DNA from: Phorcus lineatus
Taxonomy: Eukaryota; Mollusca; Gastropoda; Trochida; Trochidae
Direction of reading: 5' to 3'
Assembly (NCBI GenBank): GCA_921293015.1
Contig: OV121086.1
Coordinates: 37,509,194-37,573,193 of the forward strand
DNA: 64,000 bases
The number at the start of each line of letters is the position of its first letter. The first letter of the stretch is position 1. Below are positions 46,956 through 59,284 of this stretch, piece by piece. Below the pieces are notes generated by a model, which ran no database searches, was not told the DNA's origin, and was given only the letters and a program-made list of their open reading frames with translations. The translations under genes and the position numbers were made by a program.

Positions 46956-49054
46956 TCAAACACAGACTCGCAGGTGAAATAATTTCACTTGTTCACTGAT
47001 GTGTTCTGTAACATACAGTTTGTTTCCCTGTACACGTATTCCCTGAGGTCTAACAATCCCATCTCCTTCAGTTATCAGATCCCTCACAAACTCCCCTCTA
47101 TCTGTCAGCTGGATGATCTTGTTGCTCCAGTAATCAGCCACGATAACAGAACCAGTGTCTGTGGTTGTTACACCGCCTGCACAATACCCTTCTATCAGCT
47201 TGTATGAGAAGAGAACCTTGCCCTGCTGTGTTACACAGAAGACAGAACCTGACCCCCCATCTGCCACTACAATGTGACCCTGACGTGTTGTACACATGTA
47301 TCTTGGGCTCTGTATTAGCTGCAGATCATTGCCGGGTTTGATCACAGATCTCAGAACTCTCCCCGACAGATCCAAGACGTCAATACTGGGAGGATCTCCA
47401 CAACCTGCAGCCACAGTCGTGTCACTGAGAGCGGTTAGACATGTGTACATCTTATTTGTTTTGATTGAGGACATCAGGACCGGGTCAGGGGTCAACTTGA
47501 TTAGTTCAATACTGTTGTAAAATAAGTGTGTTACAGCTACTATGTCCTGGCTAAGCTTTGTTAATGCAAAGGGTTTTACCTCAAATTGCATGGATCTGTA
47601 GTGAGGTTTACCATCTTTTTTGTAGCCAACCTTGGCGCTTGAATTCCAATTGTCTGTTAAAACTAGAGTCTCTGTACCACCGATGTTAAAAACTTCAATA
47701 TCACATGGATATGAATTCCCTTTATCATCCTCTGATTTAATGCTGACGGTACGGACCAGTTTGGGCATGATCGGGAGATTGAACTTGTGTTTCATTAACT
47801 TCAAATTACCAAGTTGTAAAGTCATGTCTATTTTATTCACATCCAGCTGATTTTCAAACCCAACCTTCTTCCTTGTTTCTATTTGTTTGTCGTGTTTCTG
47901 TATTTCAGCAGTTATCTCCCCTGACTTACACAGCGTGTACATATCATACAGATCCATAGAACTGTTTGACTGCAGGATTTGTTTGATGAACTCGCTGTAC
48001 TGTTGAAAAGTTTGAAGCTCAATTTCTTCAGATTTTATCTGACTTTTCACTTCTTCAGCCTGCTTCGTAATGACCACATCCAGCTCATCTAGGAGTTTCT
48101 TCTCCTTTCTTCTGATCAGATCCACGGCCTGCTGACTGACTCTTCTGATCTCTGACTGCAGAGAATATTTGTGTTGTGTGAGGTCCTCAACTTCTGATGT
48201 CTTTCTCTTTAATGTGCCCCTTGTTTGTTGTATATGCAAGTTTATGTCGTCACGGTTTTGCTGCAGATATTGTTTCATTTCAGGAATCATTGAATCAAGC
48301 GTGTCAACAGAGTTACATTTCCTGTGGTAGACGATGCAGCATTTGTTGCAAACAATTTTCTGACAATCTTTGCAACAAAACTCAACCAAACAGTTGTGCT
48401 CTTTGCATATGACTTTGCGTTTTTTTAGTTGAGGAGTTGATCCAGTTCCTAGAGGTGAAATCACGTGATCTGCTGCCATTGGGGTGGCCCTATGCACTTT
48501 GGCACAGGATTCACAAAGATTGATGTCGCAGTCCTCACAAACTGATTTAGCCTGTGATGTTTTCCCGATCTGCTGACAAGTGAAGCAACATTGTTCGACA
48601 GGATCTGAAAATGTAAAGCACTTACTGTGGAATACCTGAGTCGATGACATTTACCCATGAAGACACCAAGTATAACTTCAATATTTCAACTAGTTTTGTT
48701 AATAAAGGAAAACAATTTGAATAAACAGAATTTAAAGAATTCACATCAAATGTAACTACCTGAACTCCCTTGAGACGTGAATGTGTCGAGAAGTCCTTGT
48801 ATGAGGAAACTTGGCTTAAACTGTTCGCACCACTGATCCACTGGTTCTTGAGGTCGAGGAACTTTCGTCATCTGAAGGCAGTTTGGACACAGGATAGATT
48901 TGGCAGTGATGGCGTCTCTGCGAGTTTTTGTGTATTTTGTTAAACATTCCTTACAGAAAGTATGCTGACAGCCTATGGTGCATGGGTCTTTGAAGATCTC
49001 TGTGCAGATGTTGCAGGTCAAGAAATGTTCGTTTAATTTTGTAAGAGCGTCCAT
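46956..49054 (-). CDS. TRIM-like RING/B-box/coiled-coil/NHL-like protein
   Basis: A probable E3 ubiquitin ligase of the tripartite-motif family. Two coding exons, 49054-48760 and 48604-46956, join in phase across a 155-bp intron (TCAG/GTAGTT ... TTACATTTTCAG/AT), giving 647 residues. The RING finger has C14, C17, C29, H31, C34, C37, C56 and C59 (CNIC ... GCQHTFCKEC ... CPNC). B-box 1 spans about 104-146 (CFTC, CEDC, CESC) and B-box 2 about 165-199 (CKEH, CCKDC, CNKC). A coiled coil covers about 205-320, and a C-terminal beta-propeller-like region has NHL-type strings (GHIVVADGGSGSVFCVTQQG, GSVIVADYWSNKIIQLTD, RPQGIRVQGNKLYVTE). An acceptor (GCTCATTTCAG) abuts the ATG, so a 5' untranslated exon lies further upstream. 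Such genes are expanded in molluscs; substrates cannot be inferred. The second exon's own ATG at 48650 is intronic. Confidence 0.93.
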
Positions 49055-49056
49055 CT

Positions 49057-52000
49057 GAAATGAGCAATTAAAACTTTATCAGTGACATTTTTTAACTAAA
49101 AATGATAATTAACATTAAGAGTCTCAATGATGCACAAATTTGATAAATGAAACGATTTCATGAAGGCAATCTTATACAAAACGTTTATAGAATTAAACAC
49201 AGTCGCTCAGATCAGTGTATGATTAATAAGGGTGCGCGGTATTATCGGTATATCGGTATATTGCAATACAGAAACACCACGATACGTACCGGTACAGTCA
49301 TCTTAAAATATCCAATATATCGTAGGTTTTAGATTGAACACTTCCCTTGTAAAATTGCAGAAAAACGTAACGAAAACACCCTTTGATTTTACTGAAAGTT
49401 TAAAAAAAAAATTGAACTTGCAAATTTGAAAAAGCACAGACATGTTAAAAGTACAAAACCACTCGCTGAATTACCTCTCTTTACAAAACGACGTCTACTG
49501 GAGCATTGATTACTGTTCTAATTGCTGTTCTTGCACTCAGGCAATCCACCTCGTAAGTTATTAAGCAAATATGTACGTTTTCAGGTATTACAACTGATTT
49601 TTAAAAACTTTGATGCAACGTTGCATTAAAACCTCAAAATCTAAGATATCAGAAATATTAAAATTCTGATTCCAACCAGAAAACAGGAAACGGCAGCCAC
49701 TTTGGTCAATAAAATAACAATGACAATACTATGTCATTAAATCATTTCATTTACAGCATTGCTATAATAAACTATATTTCAACCTTTGTTCTCAGTTCAG
49801 AGTTTAGGTAAATTCAACAGCTGCATACATTACTAGTTCAGCCATTTTCAGGTGTCCATAGTTCAAGTTATGCGTTTTGTGCACAGCTGACCATGATTTT
49901 TTTATGTCGAAGCAGACAGCGGCTGTCTTAACATTTTGATTCTTGATCACAGGCCAAATGTAAAGAAAGATAGGTAGTTCACTGATCGATAGAAAACCAA
50001 AAGGAATCCCTATGTCCTCATATACCTTAGATCAGCTACTTCAAGTGCATTTAAGGTATATTCACTTCTATTTTAAGATCTCAAAAAAGTAACCATATAT
50101 TCATTTTCTCATCTTGAGGTCATTGATCAAACCAAATGTTGAAAATTTAAATTGAAAGGTTGCTCTCTTTATTACAACATTAATAGATATATTCGATCAT
50201 TATAATACAATAGTAAAATAAACACATAGAATGATGCATTCAAGAAGGCCATTTTTGTACTTGAAATATTCATACTCCTACAATAAATTTAAAAAAATAA
50301 ATTGAACCTGAAATACATGTATATGGATATCCCTTTCAATCTATTGATAAGGACGGGTAACATTTGATAAACAATATAAAGAGTAAAACTAGCCACAATT
50401 GCCAGCAAAATTCTTAGAGTTCCAATTCACAATCTATCACAAATAAATTCGATTTCTTTACCAATATACCCCGATAGGCACTTTTTATTGCTTTTGCTAG
50501 TCACCAATGTTCTAAAAATTGAACATCTAAAGTTTTCAAGAAACACAATATGTAAGCTAATGGCAAGATTAAATGAGATTGTCGAGGTTTTAACGGTAAC
50601 TTAGTATGTGCATTAGTAACTTATTATTTGTTGGTTTTCATAAATGAACATCCGCAATTAGTTATAAATTAACAGACCAGCTCCATAGTTATGTTTGTAA
50701 TCAAGGATTCTTTGGTCACCTGTCAAATACTATATTATTATCCTGAAAGGCTATATCAAAGAACCGAGTAGCGGTTACCTCCCCTTGAAAGCTAGTGAAA
50801 CTATACGAATAACCATAACTACACGGTTATGACATTTTTGTTATTATTCATAGACACAATATAACTATTTGATTTATCAAAACATTCAATTTTCGACGTG
50901 CTTTTGGCGAAATATTGACAATGCTTCTCCGCCAAGCTTCAACGCACTTTTTCTTCGTGAAAGATCAAATTGATGTTCGTATACTGTAAAGGTTTACAAT
51001 CTGACAAGCTTAAACTTTGATCAAAGATCGACTGAAATTACAAATAGTAACTTTCGAGATTCATTTATAGATTCAAATTTGATAGTGACTAAACTTTAAA
51101 TGTCGTTAATCGGCCGATGAACAACTTAAATACGGCTTTTTAAGAACACTAGCTAATTAGCACCAGTGAACAGAACTGGATGGTCCATGGTCACTGAAGC
51201 GTGAGGCCTACCGTGTGACGTGTAATCTTTGAAAAAAAAAGAAAATGATTTTAATTTTAAAACACAAAACACGCTTTATGTTTTGATGATTTGACCAACA
51301 TTCAAGAACATGAGCATGGCTCACTTTATTATATCTGGACAGTGGAAACATTGCTCATTAGATATATAGTTTCTATAAATATTTGTAAAGACTGAATCCC
51401 TAATTTTAAAGCATTAACAATTTTGAATTATCTTCTTAAGTCAACATTTAGAATTCATACAAAACATGAGTGCCCATCATATTTAATTTTATTCCATAAA
51501 AAATAACTGCATTGTTATTCATATAATCAAAAAGGTAATCTATTCAGTTGATGATTAATTTATAAGGATTTAAATACTCAAATTTTTTAGCATAGTAATT
51601 TTCGTTTAAAATAATTTTGAGTCTTGTGAATGCAATATATGTACATGCATCAGGTTTTTAAGATTTATAATTCTTTATCTATTTCCTAATGTCACAACTG
51701 TGTATTTCTCTAAACAACAGTATTGAGGTTTAAACAAGTAGTGTGTTGTGAAAGTAAATATGTGTTAATTACATAATTTAAATCATTCCTGAAGTTTCGG
51801 TTTGGCAGTTCTTTCCTCCCGTCGTCGTGTTTTGTTTACAATAAAAGCGATAACTTGCGACAAACACTGTCATTTTAAGCAAGGGAAAGAACTCTAATCT
51901 TCTCTCGAATTGTGCGATCGTCACCGATTTCCATTATCTTCTTTTGACAGAAATGACGTTCGCCGAATTTGAAATATTTCTCACAACATTGGGTAGTTAG

Positions 52001-52440
52001 TATGAAGTGTTAACCAAACTATAACGATGTATAACGACAATCAAAAACATTTTAAAAAACATTTCATTGAAACATTTATTCATTCGGTTGCTATCGTCAG
52101 CATGTTTGACAGAACACGGACGAAATATGTTGAAAACAGGAAACTTCAAATTATATTGTTTTTAAGATGTACTCTTAAAAATTGGATATGAGGATTTTAA
52201 TAATCAATTAATCAATCATCAAAGTGTAAGTTATGTAGTGATAAAGTGCAGTAATAATAAATGATTCAATTAAGAAACTTGGTGGTCTATATACAATTGT
52301 GATTCAATGTCTGTCAAAATGACATTAGCACTACTTAAAAATGTGAATAATTGTTATTAATATATTTTAAAAATTTGTTTAATTTGATTTGATAGTTCAA
52401 ACATGTTTTAACAATGATATACGGAAAGACAAAAACAATT
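49057..52440. other. upstream region of the TRIM-like gene, mostly non-coding
   Basis: It should hold the promoter and a 5' untranslated exon on the minus strand; a possible donor (CACACG/GTAGGC) lies near 51212. CpG-richer sequence at 51815-51965 could be promoter. A hAT-like fragment with GGTGCGCGGTATTATCGGTA lies at about 49230-49325. No coding exon is recognised. Confidence 0.35.
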
Positions 52441-52735
52441 TGGTAATTCTTTATTTTATATTATTTCTCAAAATAAAATCGGACAAGCCTGGAGCACATT
52501 TCAGTGGAAGATGTCATATCTGCCGGTTTCAATAAACAAGGGTAAAATACCACATCTAAATTTTGATAAAATACGACGATGATCTCTAAACATGCAATCT
52601 TTTACATAATTTTCAACAAAGGGAGTGTATTTATACAAACGATAGGTGCGCAATTTATTTCCGTTTAACTTTCCAACATCATTCCACAAGGAAGCATGCC
52701 AAATTTCAACATCTTGTCTGTATAATGTACGTAAT
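52441..52735 (-). mobile_element. LINE ORF2 C-terminal fragment
   Basis: Minus-strand SLWNDVGKLNGNKLRTYRLY and RRILSKFRCGILPLFIETGR align with the region before the terminal zinc motif in the other LINE copies (compare LSKFRCSNFHVAVEVGRY). It is truncated at both ends and lacks the catalytic and zinc parts. Confidence 0.65.
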
Positions 52736-52755
52736 AATGTAAATTATTTATCAAA

Positions 52756-53013
52756 TGATGATTTGACGTCATTTGATTTTATACGTCAAAATAAAATGTG
52801 AATGTGAGCTAAACTTTATGAAGATATGAAAATCAAATGAATATATATGATTTACTCTAAAATATGTGTTTTGTTATCCTTATCTGATGATTTGACGTCA
52901 TTTGATTTTATACGTCAAAATAAAATGTGAATGTGAGCTAAACTTTATGAAGATATGAAAATCAAATGAATATATATGATTTACTCTAAAATATGTGTTT
53001 TGTTATCCTTATC
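52756..53013. repeat. perfect 129-bp tandem duplication
   Basis: The units 52756-52884 and 52885-53013 are base-for-base identical by eye. Each contains TGACGTCA and opens TGATGATTTGACGTCATTTG. Identity implies a very recent duplication or an assembly artefact. Confidence 0.9.
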
Positions 53014-53483
53014 ATCGCTGTAGGCATTAGTCACCAAGTAAGGAGGGTCCAAGTGGGAGAGTCCACTGTAATGAAAGGGTGAAGGCTGTTAGTTTTAAAA
53101 CCACTGGTACATAAAGTTGTTTATTTAACACTGTAGGCATTTGTCACTGTAGGCATTAGTAGACTCCGCCCTTTAATACGATGCTATGCGCACTATCCTA
53201 CACAACGTGCTCATAAATTACGACGTCTGCCAAAAGTTGTTAGAACATTCAGACAGGATTTACAAAGACTAATTTTCATGACAAACAGATGCCCATTATG
53301 TCGTCCCATCGCATTCATATTAAATTTTTGTCTCTTATTATACCTATTTGATTTTCACGCCGTTGGTACATAGCTTGTCTTGTCAAACGTCCTGTCATAA
53401 TGGCGTATCTCTTGGCATTCGACTGATACTAAGTATGTTGTCAGGACGTCCAATCATTGTGAACCAATAAAATTGTAGAAATT
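53014..53483. other. non-coding stretch
   Basis: CACTGTAGGCATT occurs twice close together (about 53132 and 53146). No gene is recognised. Confidence 0.4.
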
Positions 53484-53899
53484 GCGAAATATGATACAAA
53501 TGTCACTACAAACGAATCATCCACTGTAGTGGGGGGCCAGGGCACTCAGTCATTTCATATTGATGCAAAAGTTTTGTTCTAAGTACCAATTTGAAGGTAA
53601 GGATCTACAAAACAATTTTGGTTCGAGTGTCAAGCAATCAGATATTCAAAATTCAAAATGGCCGCCAAAATACAAAATGGCCGCCACTTTTAAGCTTTTT
53701 TCATGTTTTATCTCATAGCTTTCATACTATTGAACCTAGAACGACGGTTATGGAGTCTTTATATAGTTTGAAATCAATGAGTAATTGTATAAGGTTAAAT
53801 CAATCATGACTGAAGCACTATATTCTCATTTATTAAGTCCTATTGTCAATTAAATGCTTATACAGTTGCTTGAAAATGGTCCAAATGTTTTCAATTGTT

Positions 53900-54066
53900 G
53901 TGGTCCAGCTACTTCTCGATGGGCATTTGCACTGCCGTGTGCACTTTAACTTTGTCTTCGCGCATTTGCAGCGAGAGTTTGCAGTTAGGCAAGTGCACTT
54001 AACATCAAGATGGAAAACATCTTTGGCAAGGGACAGAGTGATCCAAATGGGGAGTAGCTTATCCAT
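53900..54066 (-). pseudogene. CXC-type cysteine-rich fragment
   Basis: The minus strand reads MDKLLPIWITLSLAKDVFHL, then CTCLTANSRCKCAKTKLKCT and RQCKC. The C-x-C...C-x-C-x-K...C-x3-C-x-C spacing resembles tesmin/CXC-like motifs found at the ends of some transposon-linked invertebrate proteins. It sits between the left inverted repeat and the L2 insertion and is probably a remnant of the outer element. The frame continues into the LINE only by chance. Confidence 0.35.
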
Positions 54067-54074
54067 CTTAACTA

Positions 54075-57000
54075 CATGTATCATGTAGATTATGTGAATG
54101 ACAGGTATGCAGTTACACTGCACAGTATTTTGGAATTGCACGGTCTTGTCCAGCATGTCAAACAGTCAACACATGTCAAGGGACATACTCTGGACCTCAG
54201 CATCACTCGGCCTGAAGATTTGTCTATATGTCGCATGAAATTTGATGATTCAAAGTCAAATCATTCAACTATTCCTTGCACTGCAAATGTTAAAGTTTCT
54301 GCACGTGAACTCAACTATCGGAGAAGAAGAATATCGATGTAAACTCTTTCAAGCAAGATCTATCCGCGGCAATACAGACACATGATCCAACCTCCCTATC
54401 AGATGGTGTTCATATCTTCAACAGTGTTATGACAAGTGTGCTGCAGACGTGCACCATCACAGTCCATCCAGGTCCACCATGGTACACTGATGAGCTACGC
54501 AATGAGAAACGGAAACGTCGATATCTCGAAAGGCAATATCGCAGAACACATCTAATTATACACAGGGATCTTCACAACGCCCAAAGAAATTATGTGAACA
54601 TGCTAGCTGAAAAGGGAAAGTGTTCATATTTCAGTGCAGCACTCGCGTCGGCATCAGGTCAGAAGGAGATATTTGAAATATCAAACCGTCTCTGGTTTAA
54701 GAAAAAGGCAGCATTCCTTCCATCTTTCACAACACGAGAAGACCTTGCAAATGAGTTCTCCAACTTTTTCCTTCAGAAGATCTTCAAAATCCGGAGCTCC
54801 TTTACCAAACATGTTGAATCGAATGACTGCTGTATAGGAATAATCAAACATCCAATATTTTACTTCCACCCAGTGACTGAACCTGAGATAGCATCAATGA
54901 TCAAAAGCAGCACACATACATCATGCAGCTTGGATCCACTACCAACGTGGCTTCTGAAAATGTGCATGGACAGTGTTCTTTCTGTCATCACCATATTTTC
55001 ACCCTAAATGGAATTATAGAAAAATGTCTCTTAAAGAAAAAAAAGAAATTATATGTAGCTTTCGTTGATTTCAAAAAAGCATTTGATTCGGTTGACCGTT
55101 CAAAGTTGTGGAAGCGTCTATATAACACTGGTATGGGGAAAAAAATGCTGAATTCAATTATGAGTATTTATTACTCTGTTAAAGCATCTGTAAGATGTGA
55201 TAATGAATACACCGATTATTTCGATTGTCCAGTGGGTTTAAAACAAGGTTGCGTACTCAGTCCTATATTGTTCTCTCTATTCATTAGTGAGCTGTCAGTC
55301 GAGTTAGCAAAACATGGTAAATACGGAATACAATTATTTCCTGATTTGTTAGAAGTTTTACTGCTTATGTTTGCAGACGATGTTGTACTTGTATCAGATA
55401 CAGTTCCTGGTTTACAAAACCAACTTAACATACTATATGATTTTACTAAACACTCCGGTCTTATGGTGAATCTTGACAAAACAAATATTGTTGTGTTTCG
55501 AAGGGGTGGTCGGTTAGCTAAGCATGAGCAATGGTTTCTAAATGATCAGAAGATTACCGTAGTAAACAGTTATAAATACCTAGGTATATTATTTTCTTCA
55601 ACTCATAAAATGGGATGCTGTATTACTGATTTAGCCGCGAGAGGCAAACGTGCACTAATGGAGGTTATTGTTAATTTAAGCAAAGTAGGAATAGTCAATT
55701 GTAATGTTTTCTTTAAGATTTTTGACACTCAAATACAACCAGTATTATTGTATGGTGCAGAGATATGGGGTATGCACACATTTGATAAGCTAGAGAGAGT
55801 TCATTTAATAGCATGTAAACGATTTTTAAATGTGGGTCCTCAAACCCCAAACGCCATAGTATATGGTGAATGTGGGAGATATCCTCTCTATATAAATGCA
55901 ATGTGTAAAACATTAAGGTACTGGCTAAGATTAATGGAAATGCATGAAAACCGAATCCCACTTAAGGTCTACAAAATGCAATTATATTATTCTAACTGCG
56001 GTTATACAACTTTTGCATCACATGTTCGAAATATTTTATCCTCTCACGGCTTTGGGTATGTATGGCTGTATCAATCTGTGGGAGATGTAACCTCTTTTAT
56101 TCATGCTTTTAAAAATGTGGCTATAAATATGTTCTTCCAATCTTGGACCTGTACTCTAGCAAATAGTTCCAGATACTGCATTTATCGTAAATACAAAAGT
56201 ATTTTAGCTCCAGAAAAGTATTTAAATTGTATAACTGATCAGAGATTGAGGAAAATATTTGTTAAGTTTAGAAGTGGATTATTAAGGTTAAAGTACAATG
56301 AAGGGAGATGGCTAGGAATAGAAAAAAAACAACGTTTATGTCCATTTTGTAATTTAGGAATAGAAGACGAATATCACTTCTTATTCATATGTCATTTGTA
56401 TACTGATTTACGGGTTTATTTTTTACCAACTGTTTATCATAATAATCCAAACATGTACAAATTTAGAGCCATAATGACAACGGAAAATGTTTTAGTGTTG
56501 CAAGGGTTAAGTAAATTCTTGTGGCATGCATATAAATTGAGAGAGAGCAATACAGGTCTCAATTAGTCTACGCATATTCGTAAAAATATATAATACTTGT
56601 ACAGCTTATAATCAATAGAACACCAATTGTGTAAACAATGATAACGTAAATATAATGTATTTAATTATAATGTATGTACTGCACTGTATATGGGCCTGAG
56701 GCCTTCGTACTGAAATAAAGACTTGACTTGACTTGACCTTCATTGTCAATGAATCTCTAACAACATCACGTTTTCAACAATCAATGAAAGAAGCTATCAT
56801 AAAACCCCTACTTAAAAAGCGAACCCTTGATCCTAATGTGGTAAAGAACTATCGTCCGGTATCAAATCTTTAATACATCTAAAATTTGACAGAACGTGTC
56901 GTGGCCTCCCGCTTAAAACAGCATATGTCAGAAAATGGAAGTCTACCAATCGGCCTATCGGACACGCCACAGTACATAGACTGCCCTTACAAGAGTACAG

Positions 57001-58260
57001 AGTGACCTCCTGAATGCAGTTGACAAAGACAGAGTAGCCATTTTAGTGCTATTAGACCTGTTGGCAGCCTTCGATACTGTGGACCCTAATGTGCTGCTCA
57101 ACCTGCTTGATAAACGGATTGTCATCAAGGGTTCAGCTTTAGAATGGATCCGATCACACCTGTCGAACAAATCACAGGTTGTTAGTATCGATGGTGTTAA
57201 CTCGAAGAAAAATATCTACCGTATGATGTTCCACAAAGATCTGTTCTTGGGCCAATCCTTTTCACCATATACACACTACCATTTTGTAACATTGCAAGAT
57301 CACACAACCTAGATTATCACTTCTATGCTGATGACAGACAGATCTATCTAATTTTCAAACCATTAACAGTTACACTCTCTTATCACATAATTCAACACTG
57401 TGCAGACGACATCAAGAATTTGATGACATCAAACTTCCTTAAATTGAACGATGACAAAACAGGGCTGTTGGTCATCTGCCCTAAAACAAACCATGGCAAG
57501 AATCCATTTGCCATAGTTCCAAATTGGAGAGAACACAATATTAAGAAGTTCACATGCCAGGAATCTGTGGGTCATATTTGATTCCTCACTTAGTCTAGAG
57601 TCTCATATTAACTCTGTTTGCAAGAGGGCGTACCACCACATAAGAAACATTGGTCTGATAAGGAGGTAACTGTATGCTAAAACCACAAGATCTCTAGTGC
57701 AAGCTTATGTAACATCTAGGATTGACTACTGCAACTAGCTACTATATGGCCTAACAGAACAACTGATTGGTAAGCTCCAAAACGTGCAGAACACAGCTGC
57801 AAGAGTCATCACTATATAAAAGGGAAGTATGACCATATCAGACTGGTGCTTCAAGACCTTCACTGGCTTCCTGTCTCCCAGAGGATCCAATACAAGATCC
57901 TCGTTCTGGTTTTCAAATGTCCCCATGACCTTGCTCCACCATATCTGTCAAGCATGATTGAGACTTATCAGCCAGTCCGTCAGTTAAGATCTGCTGAGCA
58001 GAATGTACTTGCTGTGCCACGGACAAGGACAGAGATGTGCGGAGAGAGATCTTTTAGAAAAGCTGGTCCGGTTCTCTGGAACAGATTGCCTCTTCACCTT
58101 AGATCAAACAAACACCTTTCAAATTTCAAATCCCAGCGTAAGACTCACTTATGCAGAGAAGCATTCAAACTGTGACTGTTGTTTGTGTTTTCCCTGGAAC
58201 TTATGCGCTTTTGAGCAGCTTCTGTTGGCTTCTAGCGCTATATAAATGTATAATTATATC
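54075..58260 (+). mobile_element. L2/CR1-like LINE, 5'-truncated, interrupted
   Basis: The part at 54075-54992 has the end of the endonuclease (LELHGLVQHVKQSTHVKGHT, LDLSITR) and the linker (PWYTDELRNEKRKRRYLERQ). The part at 56739-58260 has the reverse transcriptase (KNYRPVSNL, LLDLLAAFDTVD, SVLGPILFTIYTLPF, FYADD) and the typical L2/CR1 C-terminus (LQDLHWLPVSQRIQYKILVL, GPVLWNRLPLHLRS). It ends GCGCTATATAAATG, a usual L2-type tail. The reading frame is broken by shifts and stops (for example after VSNL and between 57200 and 57220). It was split by another LINE at 54992/56739. Confidence 0.85.
54993..56738 (+). mobile_element. LINE (second family), 5'-truncated reverse transcriptase to 3' tail
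   Basis: A continuous frame runs from the junction (IFTLNGIIEKCLL) to the stop at 56566, about 524 residues. It has reverse-transcriptase motifs VAFVDFKKAFDSVDR, GLKQGCVLSPILFSLFISEL and MFADDVVLVSD (catalytic FADD), then VLLYGAEIWG, YGECGRYPLY and the terminal zinc motif CPFCNLGIEDEYHFLFIC. Endonuclease and the N-terminal RT part are missing, as expected from 5' truncation during target-primed integration. The 3' end is GAAATAAAGACTTGACTTGA + CTTGACC. The residues before the junction belong to the host L2 in another frame. The intact frame suggests a relatively young insertion. Confidence 0.88.
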
Positions 58261-58397
58261 TGTTGGTACTTGTGTATGAGTAGCCAGAATGTTGGACTAA
58301 CTTGGGAACGTTGGGTAACTACCAAAACCCAATCCTCGAGGGTCATATTGGTTCCACTGTCTTCGTAGGCTCGCTGTTTCTGTCGGTTTATAAGCTG

Positions 58398-58534
58398 GAT
58401 AAAACATGATCCATGGGCATTATTGAAAAGTATGTCCTTTTCCCTCGGGAAATGCCCGTGGGCCTACAGCCGGTGGGCATTGCCCGTGGGTGTTGGGCAT
58501 ACTTTTCAACAATCCCTGCGGGTCATGTTTTATC
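58398..58534. repeat. 137-bp foldback element
   Basis: The arms ATAAAACATGATCCATGGGC...TTGAAAAGTATG and CATACTTTTCAACAATCCCT...CATGTTTTAT are inverted over about 36 bp with a few mismatches. The loop is GC-rich (AATGCCCGTGGGCC, GGTGGGCATTGCCCGTGGG). Confidence 0.65.
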
Positions 58535-58954
58535 ATACACAGAAATAATGATTAATGATTAGATAAAACAAATATTTGATTTTTTAGGTGAAAGATTAAT
58601 AGTAATTGAATAACTCCCTTTCTTGGCATACCTACCATTTATCAGTGATGAAATTAGCCAATTTGTTTTTGTCTCTTTAAACAAATTGTGAAAAAGAGAA
58701 AGAAATTGGCAGCCATCTTGGATTTTGGCAGCCATTTTGAATATTTTTACCTGATGGCTTGACACTCGAACCAGAATTGTTCCTAATACCCTTACCTTCA
58801 AGTTAACACTGAAAACAAAACTTTTGCATCAATTTGAAATGAAACAAGAAAAATACACATGGCTGGCACCCCACTACTGTAGTACTAAGTCGTCACGAAA
58901 GTAAAGTAAAATAAAAGACGACTTTCGGCGAAATATGATACAAATGTCACTACA

Positions 58955-59284
58955 GTAAACATATAGGACATTGTATCCCTTTCAGTAACAACTTTCATTT
59001 TGTTAGAGACAATTTACAATTCATATCAATAAGTAGTCTGCATGATAACAATACATGTTATTTAATAGTGATTGATCTCTCACCACCAAAGTTCTAAACG
59101 TTTAACGATATAAATCAATCCGAGAAAACCGCGTCCAGGGATTGTCACACTGCAAGGTAGATACGATAGATACGACGACTGAGAGGAAACTTGTTATCAT
59201 GACGCATTAACTTTTACATAAGTTAAGTTTAATTGTATCTAAAATGCCATAATTATGATATTTTCTTGTTTTCACTGATAATCT
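58955..59284. other. non-coding spacer
   Basis: Nothing recognised. Confidence 0.4.

Larger units (their letters stand above)
53522..58885. mobile_element. inverted-repeat-bounded element hosting two LINEs
   Basis: About 165 bp at the left (CACTGTAGTGGGGGGCCAGG, then ATTGATGCAAAAGTTTTGTT, TTCGAGTGTCAAG, CAAAATGGCCGCC) recurs inverted at the right (about 58700-58885). A 27-bp identical direct repeat (GCGAAATATGATACAAATGT + CACTACA) lies just outside each end (53484-53510 and 58928-58954). This fits an old DNA transposon or composite element later filled by LINEs. CACTG-type ends suggest a CACTA/Chapaev-like group, but no transposase is readable. Confidence 0.45.

Noticed and set aside
46989-48412. 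Plus-strand frames opposite the TRIM-like gene
   Set aside because: Shadow frames of a long coding exon.
54923-54992. ATG at 54923 as the start of the LINE protein
   Set aside because: This stretch is the interrupted L2 element read in another frame; the inner LINE begins at about 54993.
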